A stretch of 64,000 bases of DNA from Tenrec ecaudatus. Its lineage: Eukaryota > Chordata > Mammalia > Afrosoricida > Tenrecidae. Each line of letters starts with the position of its first letter. Positions within the stretch are counted from its first letter, which is position 1. This document shows positions 35,930 to 47,659 of this stretch, one piece after another. The stretch lies in the NCBI RefSeq assembly GCF_050624435.1, contig NC_134535.1, positions 125,289,731 to 125,353,730 on the forward strand, read 5' to 3'. The notes below the pieces were generated by a model, which worked only from the letters and a program-made list of their open reading frames with translations, had not been told where the DNA came from and made no database searches. Made by a program: the position numbers and the translations under genes.

Positions 35930-36790
35930 TTTAAAAAGTTTTTTTGATATATAAGTCACATATCACACAATTTAATACTTTAATCATATCAAGAAAAGCT
36001 GTACAATCATCACCATAATCAGAGAACATTTTAGTACTTATCATCATCAACTCCTCATTTCCCTCAATCTCTTCTGTTATAGCCAAAAGGAACCATTAAT
36101 CTAGTTACTGACTTTACATATTTGCCTGTTCTGGTTTTCATATACAGAAAAATAATAAAACAAAAACCATATCAACAATAACAAAGTAAAACAGATAAAA
36201 ACCTCAATCATAAAGAAAGAAATATTAAAAACTAGACAAATTTAATATGAAAGGCTGTTCACATTCTTGGTCTATGATCACAGGGGACTCAACTGAAACA
36301 ACTTCAAAATGAGCTGAAAGGGAGATCCAATGATGAGATATTACATTTAAACCTAACCACATCTTCCCCAGTCAAGGCTACTAATATCCCTCAACCGTAG
36401 AGGGGACTCACTTCAGGCTTAATCCGTGTGTGTGGACCCTGCAAATGGATTTCGAGTTTCCAGTGTCATCCACAATCATCTACAAACCAGCTGTTCACAG
36501 TTTAAGCTCTGAAAATATTCTTCAGATTTGTGTTGTATTGGTTACAAACCTTGTGTCACACAAGCTGGCATCCTTTTTCCATAGGGACTTAGTTGATGCC
36601 TCACTTAGAAGGCTGCTTGTTTGAAGACATCCCTGCAAGACTTCAGGTGCTAGTCCTTCTGATAACCAGGCACCATCTAGTGTCTTCACCACACTTTGCT
36701 GTAGCACCCATATCTTCAGTGATCTCTACATGAAATTGATCATCAAGCAAGGCCATATCATAAAAAGTAATTATTCTTTGATTGGGAGAC
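35930..36790 (-). mobile_element. Older L1 3' UTR
   Basis: Reverse copy: gctgtacaatcatcaccata and gcaccatctagtgtcttcac match the L1 3' UTR family; more diverged than the other tails. Confidence 0.65.
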
Positions 36791-38261
36791 CAAAATCCAT
36801 TCATATAGCTAAGGATTATATCTGTCTCTGGTTCACTTTAGAGATCAAGATAATTTTATGATCTAAAACAAGATAAATCACACCCCCCCCCGCCGGGTTT
36901 GTTCACTTTAGCAACTTCTATGCAACAACATACTAGTGTCCCCAGCTAACTCAACATGATGAAAAGGATTGGAGAAAATGAAAAAGTCCAAACAAGCCTA
37001 TCATTACTTATAATCAGTACTTTTCAGTGGAAATACTATGTGAACCACAGTGTCATTTAACAATTTCTAGTAACCACATTTAAAAATAATGAAAAGAAAC
37101 ATGAAATTTATTCCCATAATCTATGTCACGTAAAACCATCTATATTTGAAACAATATTTGTTTTTAACATGTCAATATGAAATTATTAGATGTTTTATGT
37201 TTTCTCTTTACATGAAACTCTAAAACATCTGCTTATATTTTACCCTTATAACACATCTCGATAACTGTGTTTAGTTGTGGCTACCATCCTGGAGAGCGCA
37301 TTACATAGACAACATAATTATCTACATTGTAAATGTAAGAAAATCTATAGGCAAAGACTTTACAAAAGGAAACTTCAGAATGTTTCTGTATTGATGATTA
37401 GTAAATAAACGGTAAATGATATTCTTATGTAATTCCCACAATATCTAAAAATGTAATTTCAATATGAAATATACTTTAAATAACAATAAAAGTAAAAGAT
37501 AACCAAAACCAAGTTGGCCACAATAAGCAAACTTTACTGAAAGTAGACCTTCTTGGACTCTGCCACCCGCTGTGCTGTGTGACTGCTGTGGACATTCTCC
37601 TCACCTTGCTTGGGTGCCCTGAGCCATCTATGAAGTGACCTTGCCTGGACTGTGATGAAAAGAATGAACTAAGCAGCAGAAAGGTACTGTTCCATCAATC
37701 TGGAACCTAGAAATTCAGATTCAGGGTTTGGTGTGGGTCATATTTCCACTGAAGGCTCGGGGAAGGTCCTTCCTTACCTCTCCTAGCATCACTTAGTTCT
37801 AGGTTTTCCTTGAAAACTGAGTTTGGAATTGAAAACTGGGTCAAAAGTATCTAGTTAGGAGCATCAGACTCAGGTTCCGGCTGAGCAAGAGATACAAATT
37901 CTGATGAGATTCAGTGAGTTAAAAGACGTGAATGAAGACATAATGGAATTTCTGGGATGAATCGATTATTAGTGTCTGTTGTGGAGCTAAAGGTTGTCTT
38001 TTCCTAAGGAGCACTAAGCCTTTGCCAGACACAGTCATCTTTTGAGTTTTATGAGAGAAGAGTTTTACTCATTGGATAGAAAAGCATAGAGAAGACATGA
38101 TAGGGTATGGATAAAAGCAGTAAGAAATCAGAAATAGAAAACAGACTTCTCAGGAGCTAGAAAAGAGAAGACCTGTCACAAAACTCAAAGTTTGGTGATT
38201 TTTCAAAGGCACACTTCAAATGTCTTCTCTACAGGACTTGATCCTTGCTCTCACACATCTT
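36791..38261. other. Unassigned intergenic DNA
   Basis: No gene. A C-run (about 36882-36890) is the only low-complexity feature of note. Confidence 0.4.
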
Positions 38262-40530
38262 AATTAGTTAGCAGCAAGTTGATTTGACTCAGTCACCCCA
38301 TGGGTGTCACAGTACAATTGTGCTCCACACAATTTTCCTTTTAATAAATCATTTTATTGGGGCCATTACAACTCTTATCACAATCAATACATACATCAAT
38401 TGAGTAAAGCACCCTTATACATTTGTTGCCCTCATCATTCTCAAAATTTGCCTTCCACTTGGGTTCCTGGAATCAGCTCATTTTCCTTTTTCCATCCCCC
38501 TCCCTCCCCGCTCCCCCTCCCTCATGAACCCTTAATAATTTATAAATTATTATTTTATCTTATCTTACACTGCCTGGCGTCTCCCCTCACCCACTTTCCT
38601 GTTGCCCATGCCCCAGAGAGGAGGTTACATGTAGATCCCTGAGATCGGTTCCCCCTTTCTACACCCCCTTCCCTCCTGGTGTCGCCACTCTCACTGCTGG
38701 TCCTGAGAGGTTCATCCGTCCTAGATTCCCTGTGTTTCCAGATCCCTACTGCACCACTGTGCATCCTCTGCTAACCAGGTCTGCAAGGTAGAATTGGGAT
38801 CATGATAATTGGGGGGGAGGAAGCGTTTAAGAACTAGAGGAAGGTTTTGAGTTTCATTCTTACTACCCCGAACCCTGAGTGACTCATCTCCTCCCCACTA
38901 CCCCTCTGCAAGGGATGTCCAGCTGTCCACAGATGGGCATTGGGTCCCCATCACACACTCCCCTCATTCACCGTGATATGATTTTTCCCCCTTCCTTTGT
39001 TGTTTGAAACCTGGTCCCCTCAGCCCTTCATGATCACATATGTTGGTGTGCTGCTTCCATGTGGGCTTTGTTGTTTCTGGGATAGATGGCTGCTTGTTTA
39101 CTTTCAAGCCATTAAGTCCCTTGACGCTATCTCTCTCAATAGCCGGGAACCATCAGCCTTCTTCACCACACTTACTTATGCACACATTCGTCTTCAGTGT
39201 TTATGTTAGGAAGGTGATCACACAATGATGGTTTTTCTTCTTTGGTGTCTGCTACCTGGTCCGTTCAACACCTTGTGTTCACTTAGGCTGTGTGCTTCTT
39301 TGTGTGGACTTTGTTGTTTTCGAGCTAGATGGCCGCTTGTTTGCCTTCAAGCCTTTAAGACCCCAGACGCTATATATATATTTTGTTAGCAGGCACCATC
39401 AGCTTTCTTCACCACATTTGCTTATGCACACGTCTATCTTCAGTGATCATGTCAGGAAGGTGGGTATCATGGAATGACTATTTAGCTGAGCAAGTTGCTA
39501 TTGTATTGAGGGAGTGTGTGTGTGAGGAGGCCCGATGTCCACCTGCTACCCTACTACTGAACCTATAAATATATGCACATAGGTCTATTTCCCCCTTAAT
39601 CATAAATATATTTACGTATGTACATGTTTGTATTTAGGCTTCTCTGTATGCCATTTGCTTCCCACTCCTTTCCTCTATTTCCTTACGCTTTCCTCCTGTC
39701 CCACTACCATGTTCAGGCTTCATTCTGGTTTGAGTAATTCCTCTCAGTTACCTTGCCCTTGTTCACTCCTTACCAGTCCTCCCATCCCCTCCCTGGCACT
39801 GGATTTGAACCACTCATTTTTCCCTAGTCCTTGTGTTGGCCAACACCTCCTCCCTTCCCCTACCTCCCCCACTGTCATGTCCCTCAGGGACCGTTTTTCC
39901 CATTATTTTCTTCTCTCATTGTTTGTCCAGCCTATCTTCTCTAGGTGGACCTGCAGAGATAGTAATATGTGCATACACGTGCAGATGGCTTTGACAGCAC
40001 CCAAGTGGCACATAAGAACATGGCATCAACAGCAGCAACACCGGCACGCTGTCAGACAAGCCACTGACATACAAAATTTAAAAGAGCAAAAAAAGAAAAA
40101 ACAAAACAAAAAACAGCAAAAAAAATTCTGTTCGTAGTTCAAGGTCTGTTTGTTGGCCTGTAGGAGTGTTTTCCAGATGAGTCAGGTGGGGTGCCACGCC
40201 CTGACCCCAAAGTCCATCCTTTATACTCCCTTGGGACCTCCTTGCTCTGCTTCCTCCGCTGCTCCATTGCACACCCCCAGTGTCTGCCTCAGCGTGGTGG
40301 GGTCAGCTCGGTTACACATCCCCCACTGTGTCTCGAGTGCTGTCCCGTGTAGGGCCATGGGTTGGTGCAGGATGTCGCATCTCGCCATGGGGCCGGATAT
40401 CCATACAATTTTCAATGGCTTTGTATTTAGATCATTAGGCTTTTCTTCAGAGGTGTCTGTGAGTGGACTCAAACTTCCAACCTTTCAGTTAGCAGCTAAT
40501 TGCATTAGCCTTTTACACCACCCAGGCCAC
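38262..40530 (-). mobile_element. AfroSINE split by an L1
   Basis: Left part 38262-38337 (gttgatttgactcagtcacc) and right part 40402-40530 (gaggtgtctgtgagtgg to accacccaggcc) form one minus SINE interrupted by the L1 at 38338-40401. Confidence 0.8.
38338..40401 (-). mobile_element. L1 3' UTR with 12-bp target duplication
   Basis: Reverse L1 3' UTR, about 2.06 kb. Direct repeats cacacaattttc (38326-38337) and catacaattttc (40402-40413). A second 'collected' 3' UTR block (39180-39430) repeats the gcttcttc..tttgttg segment, so the 3' UTR has an internal duplication. Confidence 0.9.
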
Positions 40531-40709
40531 TTGCTTTATGCTCTACGTTTTCAATACAAATGTGTACATTTGAAGCAAAATGTACCCCAAACAAACAACA
40601 TGCCCTTCCTCTGGTTCATAGACTCTGCTAGTGAATTGCTTTGTAAATTCAGAGAAGAGTCTGAAATAGTAATATAGAAAAAATCTGTAACATTCAAAAG
40701 TAACTATAT

Positions 40710-40910
40710 TTTTTATTAAGTCATTTTATTGGGGGTTCATACAACTCAACACAATCCATCCATTGTGTCAAGCACATTTGTACATTTGTTGCCATCATCA
40801 TTCTCAAAACATGCTTTCTACCTGAGACCTGATATCAGCTCACCCCCCCATCCTTTCCTGCTCCCCACTCCCTCATGAACCCTTGATAATTTATAAATTA
40901 TTATTGTTTT
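40710..40910 (-). mobile_element. Short L1 3' end downstream of CLEC4E
   Basis: Reverse L1 tail with flanking aaagtaactatattt (about 40698) and aaagtaactattttt (about 40913). Same orientation as CLEC4E; carries AATAAA on that strand. Confidence 0.85.
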
Positions 40911-41037
40911 GTAAAGTAACTATTTTTACTGATACTAAAAACTCCAAGCATTAAACCCCGAAGGAGATGCAGCTTGGGCTGCAGCTGAGCATGTTTTCAG
41001 TCTGTCCCTTTGCGCATTCAAGTTGTGCTATCTCCTC
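40725..41037 (-). other. CLEC4E: CLEC4E 3' flank; first AATAAA lies in an inserted L1 end
   Basis: Between the stop and 40913 no AATAAA occurs on the minus strand. The first ones are at 40730-40725 and 40717-40712, in the 3' end of an L1 fragment that has the same orientation as the gene. The mature 3' end is therefore plausibly supplied by the L1; this is inferred from motif position. Confidence 0.4.
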
Positions 41038-41200
41038 TTACAGGTTTCCCAAAATGCTTCCTTCGGGCATTTCACAAATCCGGAATAGGTTGAAGAAACA
41101 AGGTACATCATTCCAATTTTTCCTGGGATTTGAAGAGTCTCTAATGGTGGCACAATCCTCTAGCGTCACGATGTTATTAGGCTCACCTACATCCCAGAAA
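41038..41200 (-). CDS. CLEC4E: CLEC4E exon 6, last CTLD exon and stop
   Basis: Acceptor cgctctctttcag. Codes [37 protein letters not shown] and the tail PEGSILGNL, then TAA at 41040-41038. Confidence 0.96.
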
Positions 41201-44200
41201 CTGAAAGAGAGCGCCACGGGAGAGGTTACTACCCAGCCATAAGCCGCCCCGGGTCCCGAAACACGAAGCACCTTACATTTATGTCCGCTCACTTCACAAG
41301 AGTGTTGTGAGGGATGTAGACAAAACTCTAACGTAATCGATGAAGCAGTAGACGCTCAGGCGCAGCAAACCATTTGGCCCAAATCATAGAGCTTGTGAAG
41401 AGTGGAGCTAAACGGGATCTTTCTGACTTTTTATTTTGTCGTGACACAGAAAGAGAAGCTAGGGAAGGGCTGATAGCTTGACTCTTTGGCTGCCCTTGCT
41501 CTTTAGTTGACCCACCATCATGCTTAGTTCGCAGTCCTCTCCAGAAGGCATGTATTAATTCAGGTGCCCCGTCAGTGGTGTCACATGCTTGAGAAAAGGA
41601 GCTCTTCTCAAATCTCTGGGCGTGTGGGTAATAATCTTAGAACCTCTGCCTACCAGCTGTGTAATCTTGGGGAATTCTTTACATGTTAAATTAAGATGAA
41701 TGATAGCGATACAAAACAAACACCAAACTCACTGCCACTGAGTCTATTCCAACTTACTGCGATGCTGTAGGACAGAGGCGAACTGCCCATGGGGTTTCTG
41801 AGATTGGAACTCTTTTAAGGAAATAGAGAGCCTCCTCTCTCTCCCATGGAGCAGCTGTGGTTTAGAACTTCTGACCTCGCAGTTAACAACCCAACCCAAT
41901 GTATAACCACTCTGCCACTAGGGCGCCACAGTGGTGCTGTTTACACAAACGCATGAGAAACACACGGGAAACTCCAACATACTATGCATGATATAATAAT
42001 TTGATGTAAGGTCATTGTTAAGCGTGCACATTGATGCCATAAGATTCGGCTGTCTTTCTCAAATACTATTTTTGTCTCATTCATTATGATTCTAGGGCAC
42101 ACGATTCTGAGGTCCATTTTTTTCTGTCCTGCATCTCTAATTAATTATTCTTCTGTTACAGTCCTTTCTTATTCTCATCTATTCTTTTCCTTTATTCTTG
42201 AGACGGTCCCAGAAAAGGTGAGAGGGAGGGCCTGTGCTTCTCCTCTCTTTCTTCCAGACCAGCCCTCCCCATCCTTGCATCGAATCCCTCTCAGGATGGA
42301 GCTCACATTAGCCCATGGGACAGGATGCAGGGTTTGAAAAACTCGCCTGGAAATGATGCAACGTTAGGGCGATGTTAGAATTCTCCTGCAAGTAGGAAAT
42401 TTCAGCTTTTTCCTTCTACTGGAAAGTAGTGCATTCCGATGAAATGTTTTGTAAATGGAAATGTAAAGCAAAGAAGCAATCGCTATGAATTTCTTTGTAA
42501 GAAAATCGTGAGTGTTCCCAGATACAAAATCGCCTATCCAAATCATACCAAAAAAAACACTGACAACGTAGAAGATGAGCAACATACAATGTTTGCAGAC
42601 ATAATTCCAAGCGATGGAGACTTGCTATCAAGCTGAGGTGTTGAGTGTAGTTCCCAGGGAAGGAGCTTGGCTACAGATCTCTCATTGCTTAGGGTGTGAG
42701 CCACCTCTGATTTACCTCTGGCTGTAAAATATACTGAACGCTAATTTCACTTTTCACCGTTTGCCATATTGTCACCTCTTCAAATGTCCTTTGGTAAGCG
42801 AAGACAGGTACTAATGTAGGCCATTCACCAAAGGGAAGTCATACAAAATTAACTTTTGAAAAGCGGAGGGATTTCTGTACCTGAGAGACGCGTTGAAAGG
42901 TGTGCCGTCTACCCATTTCCACTTGCCTTCCTCCACCTGGTCCGTCAGGCCGATGTAGAACTCTCTCCTTCTAGGTTTTGTACGGAAAAGGAATTCCTGT
43001 GGAAGATATTCACTCAGCAAGTAGGAGTTCAACTGATTTCAATTCTGTACCAATGTTAATTGTTACTACAAAAAGATGTGCTAGAGGTGATAGATAAAAG
43101 GGCCGAAGTCACAGATCAGGAAGGATCATTTTCTGACTTTAAACTGACAAAACATGACTGTCCCCAGAGAAGGAGATGCTCAGTAACTCATTTGAAGCAT
43201 ATTAACTACTAGTGATAGCGAAGTCTATTGCATACGTCTGGCATTAAAAACACTATGGAGAAAATACAACGGGCAATATTTGCTTGTCCCTTTTTATATG
43301 ACATGTTCATAACCATCATCTGTTGTGGCTCTGTAGAGTAAGCATTGAACTACTAACTGTAAGGTGGGAGGTTCAAACCCATCAACTGTTTTGTAAGAGA
43401 AAGATGAGGCTTTCTGCTTCTGCAAAATTACAAAAGTCTGGGAAACCCTCTGGGTGCCGGAGTCCGAATGGAATCAATGGCAGGGGCTGGGTTGTGGCTA
43501 ATGTACTGCTATGATGTTGGCTGCGGTGCCCTCAGTATTTTAAACACAGCAGGACCACCCATCATGTTTCAGCAGAGCTTCCCAAATGACAGACTAGGAG
43601 GAAACGTCTGGTGAATTATTTCCAAAAATAATCCAACGGAAACTCTATAGATCACAAAATGGTTGGAGGGCACTCAAACTCCACAGGGAGGAAGGACATC
43701 AAGGCCTTGAGCACATCAAAGGTCACGAAGATGGCACAGGACAGCAAGAACAACAGCAGTGGTCATAAACGTAATGGTCTTTAAAAATTAGCTGTCATCC
43801 CCTCCCACCCCCCTTAACTCCCTAAATTATAAAAGAACTCATTGAAATTCCCTTGTGTTACATACTTCTAAAAATGGAAATAAGTTGACGTAGATAGGGA
43901 TAAGGCATACATTTATAGGCATTTTTATATAGTCATTTAACAAATAGTAACGGGGGGGGGGGGTGTCACTGTGTGTGTATAGGGAGAAAGATGAGACCTC
44001 CTACTCCCGTAGAGGTACAGTTTCCGGCACTCACAGGGGCACTTCTACTCTGTCCTAAGGTGTCACTATGAGTTGTAATTGACTCGGTGGCACTGGGCTT
44101 GGGTTTGGTTTGGTGCATGTGTATGCACAGATCCCTGTTGGCCCAGTGGGTGATGTGTTGGGCAGCTAACAGTAAGGCCAGCATTTCAGAGAAGCCACAA

Positions 44201-47200
44201 GCAGAAGTTGCAGGAACTCACAGAGACAGCTGCATTCTGCCTCATAGGGCCCAGTGAGTCAGAATTAACATAACGGGCTTGAGGTTTGTGTTTTTTCGTT
44301 TTCGTGCGCATGTAGGAAAAAGGGGTGGACCCTGTCCAGGATGCTAAATTGATAGAGGAAGTTGGGCCCCAACTACCTGCTCCTCCTGGGTGTTGATAAC
44401 CACCAGATGAGCCCCCACGTCCAAGCAGCTCCTTAAACTTAGTGACCAGGTCCTGGTGTCAGTAGAAAAGAAGTAGCAGCTTGACTGAAAATGTTCCCAC
44501 TTCAAGGGACAGCAATTCTTGATGGAACCTGGAAGAGAGAGGCTGTTTCAGTGCATGTCCCGGATGAACTGAGCAACGAAGTAAGCTCTGCCTGGGTCAT
44601 ACAGCCCGTAGCTTGAACAGTCAGAATCCTGAAGTCTGTTGTTTATGTCTGACTGCTTATGAGCTAAGGCTTGATGTAATTCCCATGCCAATAAATATGA
44701 ACTGAACTTTTCTTGTCTTTTTGCAAAAACCTCATCATTCTTATTTTCTAGATGATGATGCCAGCATATGAAATAATTGACTTATGATGTATTTTGTTTA
44801 TGATGAATCATACGTGTGACCCTCTGTTGTTTTTCCCCCTCTTGCATCTCATTAGTAATACATACTACAGAATATAATGTCGAAGCATGTAGTTTGTTAA
44901 TGCTTTCAACCTCATGCCAATCCCCAGAGACAATTAAAGATTGGATTTATAAAAATACTGATAATAAATAAAAGGGACTAGTAATGAAAACTAAAATTAA
45001 AAATGAAGTATTCGACTTAGATCAGGAGCAATTTATGTTGGCAATGTCAGAAGGGAACCCCATTGTAATTTGGGGACTACCTGTAAACAATATATCTCAG
45101 CTGTGCACTTCATATAGAAGCCATAAACGAAGCCTATTACCTGTGATTAGCTGACAAGGGTAGAGAGAATTATGTGCTTTAGATGATGATCCCTTTGGTT
45201 GCCCATGAGGCCTCAACTAAATTTCTAATCTCTGCACAGATGAAATAATTTTCCAGTCTGGTAAAATGGCACCCTTAAAAGGCTAATTAAAGTAACTACC
45301 TCTGGTATCACCACTCTCACCACTGGTCCTGAAGGACCATCTGTCCTGGGTTCCCTGTGTTTCCAGTTCCTTTCTGTACCAGGGTATACCCTCTCGTCTA
45401 GCCGGATTTGTAAGGCAGAATTGGGATCAGGATACTGGGGGTGGGGTGGGGTGAGCATTCAAGAATTAGAGGAAAATTGTAGGAGGGAAGGTGGGGTAGA
45501 AAGAGGGAACCAATTATAAGGATCTACATATAACCCTCTCCCTGGGGGAGAGACAGCAGAAAAATGGGTGAAGGGAGATGTTGGACAGTGTAAGACATGG
45601 CAAAGTAATAATAATTTATAAATTATCAAGGGTTCACTAGGGAGGAGGGAGCAGCTAGGGAGGGGGCACAATGAGGAGCTGATACCAAGGGCTTAAGTGG
45701 AGAGCAAATATTTTGAGAATGATGATGGTAATGAATGTATAAATGTGCGTGACACAATTGATGTGTGTATGAATTGTGATAAGAGTTGTATGAGCCCCCA
45801 ATAAAACGATTGAAAAAAAGTAACTACCTCAAATGCTCTCAATTTAAAGATGGGATGATTACAGCCTAGAGAAGAAAGTCTCTCTTCTAGTCTCATGTAG
45901 CATCTCGGAATGTGACAAGACTTGGAGCAGGGACATATCAGCACAGGACATGTATGTGTCAGGTATTTCTAAAGTTTCTACTGCATGTATTTTTCCTCCA
46001 TTTCATTTTGGAAATAGATGATGAAATTTAAAAATGAACACCCTTCAGTATCCTCCTTCCATTTACGTAGATGTCATAATCATTCCCAAAGTTCACTATA
46101 ATCACTCCAAGATTCCTGTGTTTTCAGAGCTCTACTCTTGTACTCTTATCAACTCCTTCTCATTCTCTGACAGCACAGGCAAGCGTTTACAATTTGCTTT
46201 TGAGAAGCAAGAGAAACTATACTGATCTGGCAGTCCAGAGACCCAGAAATTGTCGACTTGTAAATTTCTATGTAGAAGTTTAAGGATTCTTCTACCTGAG
46301 ATGTCATTGTTGCAGAAGAGGTCTGTAATATTTTCATATGGCTGGAACATTTCCTCATCACAGAAGGTCCTATATGTAACTAAGAAAAAGACCCCAGTCA
46401 ACGATCATTATTCTTTTTAATAATGAACAATTTAAAATTTTAGAATGATATGAAAGCTCTAATTATTATCATGGTAGTATCTCCCTATCTATTTTTCCTT
46501 CTGCATGGGTAGGGATTCATTTAAAGAAGGAAAATATCTTTATGAAAAATGCCCCGGCGCTCACCAAAGTTTAATACTCCTTGATACTAGCTGGGCTCCC
46601 TGATTGAAGAGGAGCGTGGGAAAGAATAGGAAGCCCCTTTGTGAGAGAAGTAAGCCTACAGGTACCAACGGAATGTTTACTCCCCATAGTCAATAGGGAG
46701 AACTCAACTGAACTCGACCTTCAGAACCCACCAACACATCTGGTGACAAAGCAGGCACTGAGAAGTAGGATGGAGACTCCAGCAGTGGTCCATACACCCT
46801 CTTGAGAAGAGAAGAATCCTCCCTCTGTAAAAAGAAAGGTGCAAACCTGATCTATCTTCTCTAAGCAAGGTAAAAACGATCCCTATTCATCTTTACTTGA
46901 TTCCCTCCATTCACAATGTAGCAGAAAATTTTTCAGTCTTAACTGGTCAGAGGGCGTGCCAAAGAACAGATGGCTGAGCCTCACTCTTAGAATGAAGAAT
47001 TCAGTCAGGCAGGGGTAGACCAACAAGGTCCCAGGAGCTGCTGCGGCTCCTCATGGTGTAAAGTCTGTACTTTTTAGAGACTCTGCCTCATGAAGCTCAA
47101 GAGAAAATGGCATTTAAAAACCCGCTTTTATCTTTTTCAAGGCTTCCCCCTTTCTTTCTTCTCTCTCCCTTTCTTGCCCTGCCTCCCAGCTTTTTAAAAC

Positions 47201-47659
47201 TTTGCCCTCCTCTCCTCTCTTCAGTGCCTCATTTGTCTGTCCTTTGTAAATGAAATAAATCATCGGTCAGTTAGTCAGTAAGAACTTTGGGGCTCGTTTA
47301 GTAGTTCTTCTCTTCCTGTCAATATGCATTTTACAAATGAGGAAACTGACTCAGAGAAGTGAAGTGACTAGCTCAAGGTCACACGGTGACTTACAAAAGA
47401 GCAGGCATAGCAACCTGGTAACTCTCTCTGGTCTCCAGCCCAGAAAACTTCCAGCATATCAGAAACTCTCCTACATTTTCTTCTTTCCCACTGCCTCTTC
47501 TTCCACCCGCACCTCTTTCCTGTTCTTGCTTTTCCGCATACTTATGTCTCTTCTGTTGCTCTCTTTATCATGTCCCCCCGAAAAGGGTTCTAAGGAGGAA
47601 GAGGAAAAGTTGCACAATGTACCTGCGCATGATGATGCAGATGATTTGGATGAACTCAT
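41038..47659 (-). CDS. CLEC4E: C-type lectin domain family 4 member E (Mincle), six coding exons
   Basis: On the minus strand, exons 47659-47623, 46824-46732, 46379-46296, 44528-44377, 42996-42881 and 41200-41038 join in one frame to 214 aa (human 219). All introns have GT/AG ends. The cytoplasmic tail [20 protein letters not shown] matches human MNSSKSSETQC.ERGCFSSQ. The TM ends SACFVTRCV with R41, the basic residue that in known Mincle pairs with FcR-gamma. The stalk has sequon N60-I-T. CTLD 77-214 has C78-C89, C106-C203 and C177-C195, EPN 167-169 and WND 190-192, plus the Mincle signature [18 protein letters not shown]. The C-terminus ([11 protein letters not shown]) is about three residues shorter than in human and the stalk loses about two. 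By family knowledge it binds trehalose dimycolate and SAP130 through Ca2+ and signals by FcR-gamma/Syk/CARD9. Both Ca2+-site motifs are intact, so ligand binding is expected. Confidence 0.96.
41610..41705 (+). repeat. MIR fragment (CLEC4E intron 5)
   Basis: accagctgtgtaatcttggg g matches the MIR core. Confidence 0.55.
41718..41940 (-). mobile_element. AfroSINE (CLEC4E intron 5)
   Basis: Well preserved: actcactgccactgagtcta to actctgccactagggcgcc. Confidence 0.85.
42881..42996 (-). CDS. CLEC4E: CLEC4E exon 5, middle CTLD exon
   Basis: 116 bp, acceptor cttccacag, donor gtacag. Codes [20 protein letters not shown] and [18 protein letters not shown]. Confidence 0.96.
43318..43512 (+). mobile_element. 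AfroSINE (CLEC4E intron 4)
   Basis: gtaaggtgggaggttcaaac B-box region and tail ccgaatggaatcaatggcag. Confidence 0.8.
43952..43964. repeat. G12 homopolymer (CLEC4E intron 4)
   Basis: An uninterrupted run of about 12 G followed by tgtcactgtgtgtgt. The length may be assembly-sensitive. Confidence 0.8.
43975..44300 (+). mobile_element. Two AfroSINEs, the first only its 3' half (CLEC4E intron 4)
   Basis: 43975-44110 ends tatgagttgtaattgactcg gtggc; 44128-44300 starts gatccctgttggcccagtgg and ends gtgagtcagaattaac. The second ends about 77 bp before exon 4. Confidence 0.75.
44377..44528 (-). CDS. CLEC4E: CLEC4E exon 4, first CTLD exon
   Basis: 152 bp, acceptor ctcttccag, donor gtagtt. Codes [28 protein letters not shown] and [14 protein letters not shown], very close to human Mincle. 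Confidence 0.96.
45303..45816. mobile_element. Twin-primed (5'-inverted) L1 3' end in CLEC4E intron 3
   Basis: 45303-45480 is L1 3' UTR in reverse; 45481-45816 is the adjoining 3' part in sense (+), ending cccccaataaaacgattg plus A7. The exact 14-bp direct repeat aaagtaactacctc lies at 45289-45302 and 45817-45830. The two halves abut in the L1 consensus with no visible loss. Confidence 0.93.
46296..46379 (-). CDS. CLEC4E: CLEC4E exon 3, stalk
   Basis: 84 bp, acceptor ctttttcttag, donor gtagaa. Codes [20 protein letters not shown] then LFCNNDIS; human has VTFRIFQTCDEKKFQLPENFTE. Confidence 0.92.
46732..46824 (-). CDS. CLEC4E: CLEC4E exon 2, transmembrane segment
   Basis: Acceptor tttttacag, donor gtgggt (less common +3 base but GT kept). 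Codes [20 protein letters not shown] then [10 protein letters not shown], with the TM Arg R41. Confidence 0.93.
47325..47460 (-). repeat. MIR (CLEC4E intron 1)
   Basis: cattttacaaatgaggaaac tgac...caaggtcaca is the reverse MIR core. The long open frame over it is not a gene. Confidence 0.75.

Noticed and set aside
39628-40677. Two open frames of 169 and 175 codons on the + strand
   Set aside because: Both are antisense to an L1 3' UTR and a split AfroSINE.
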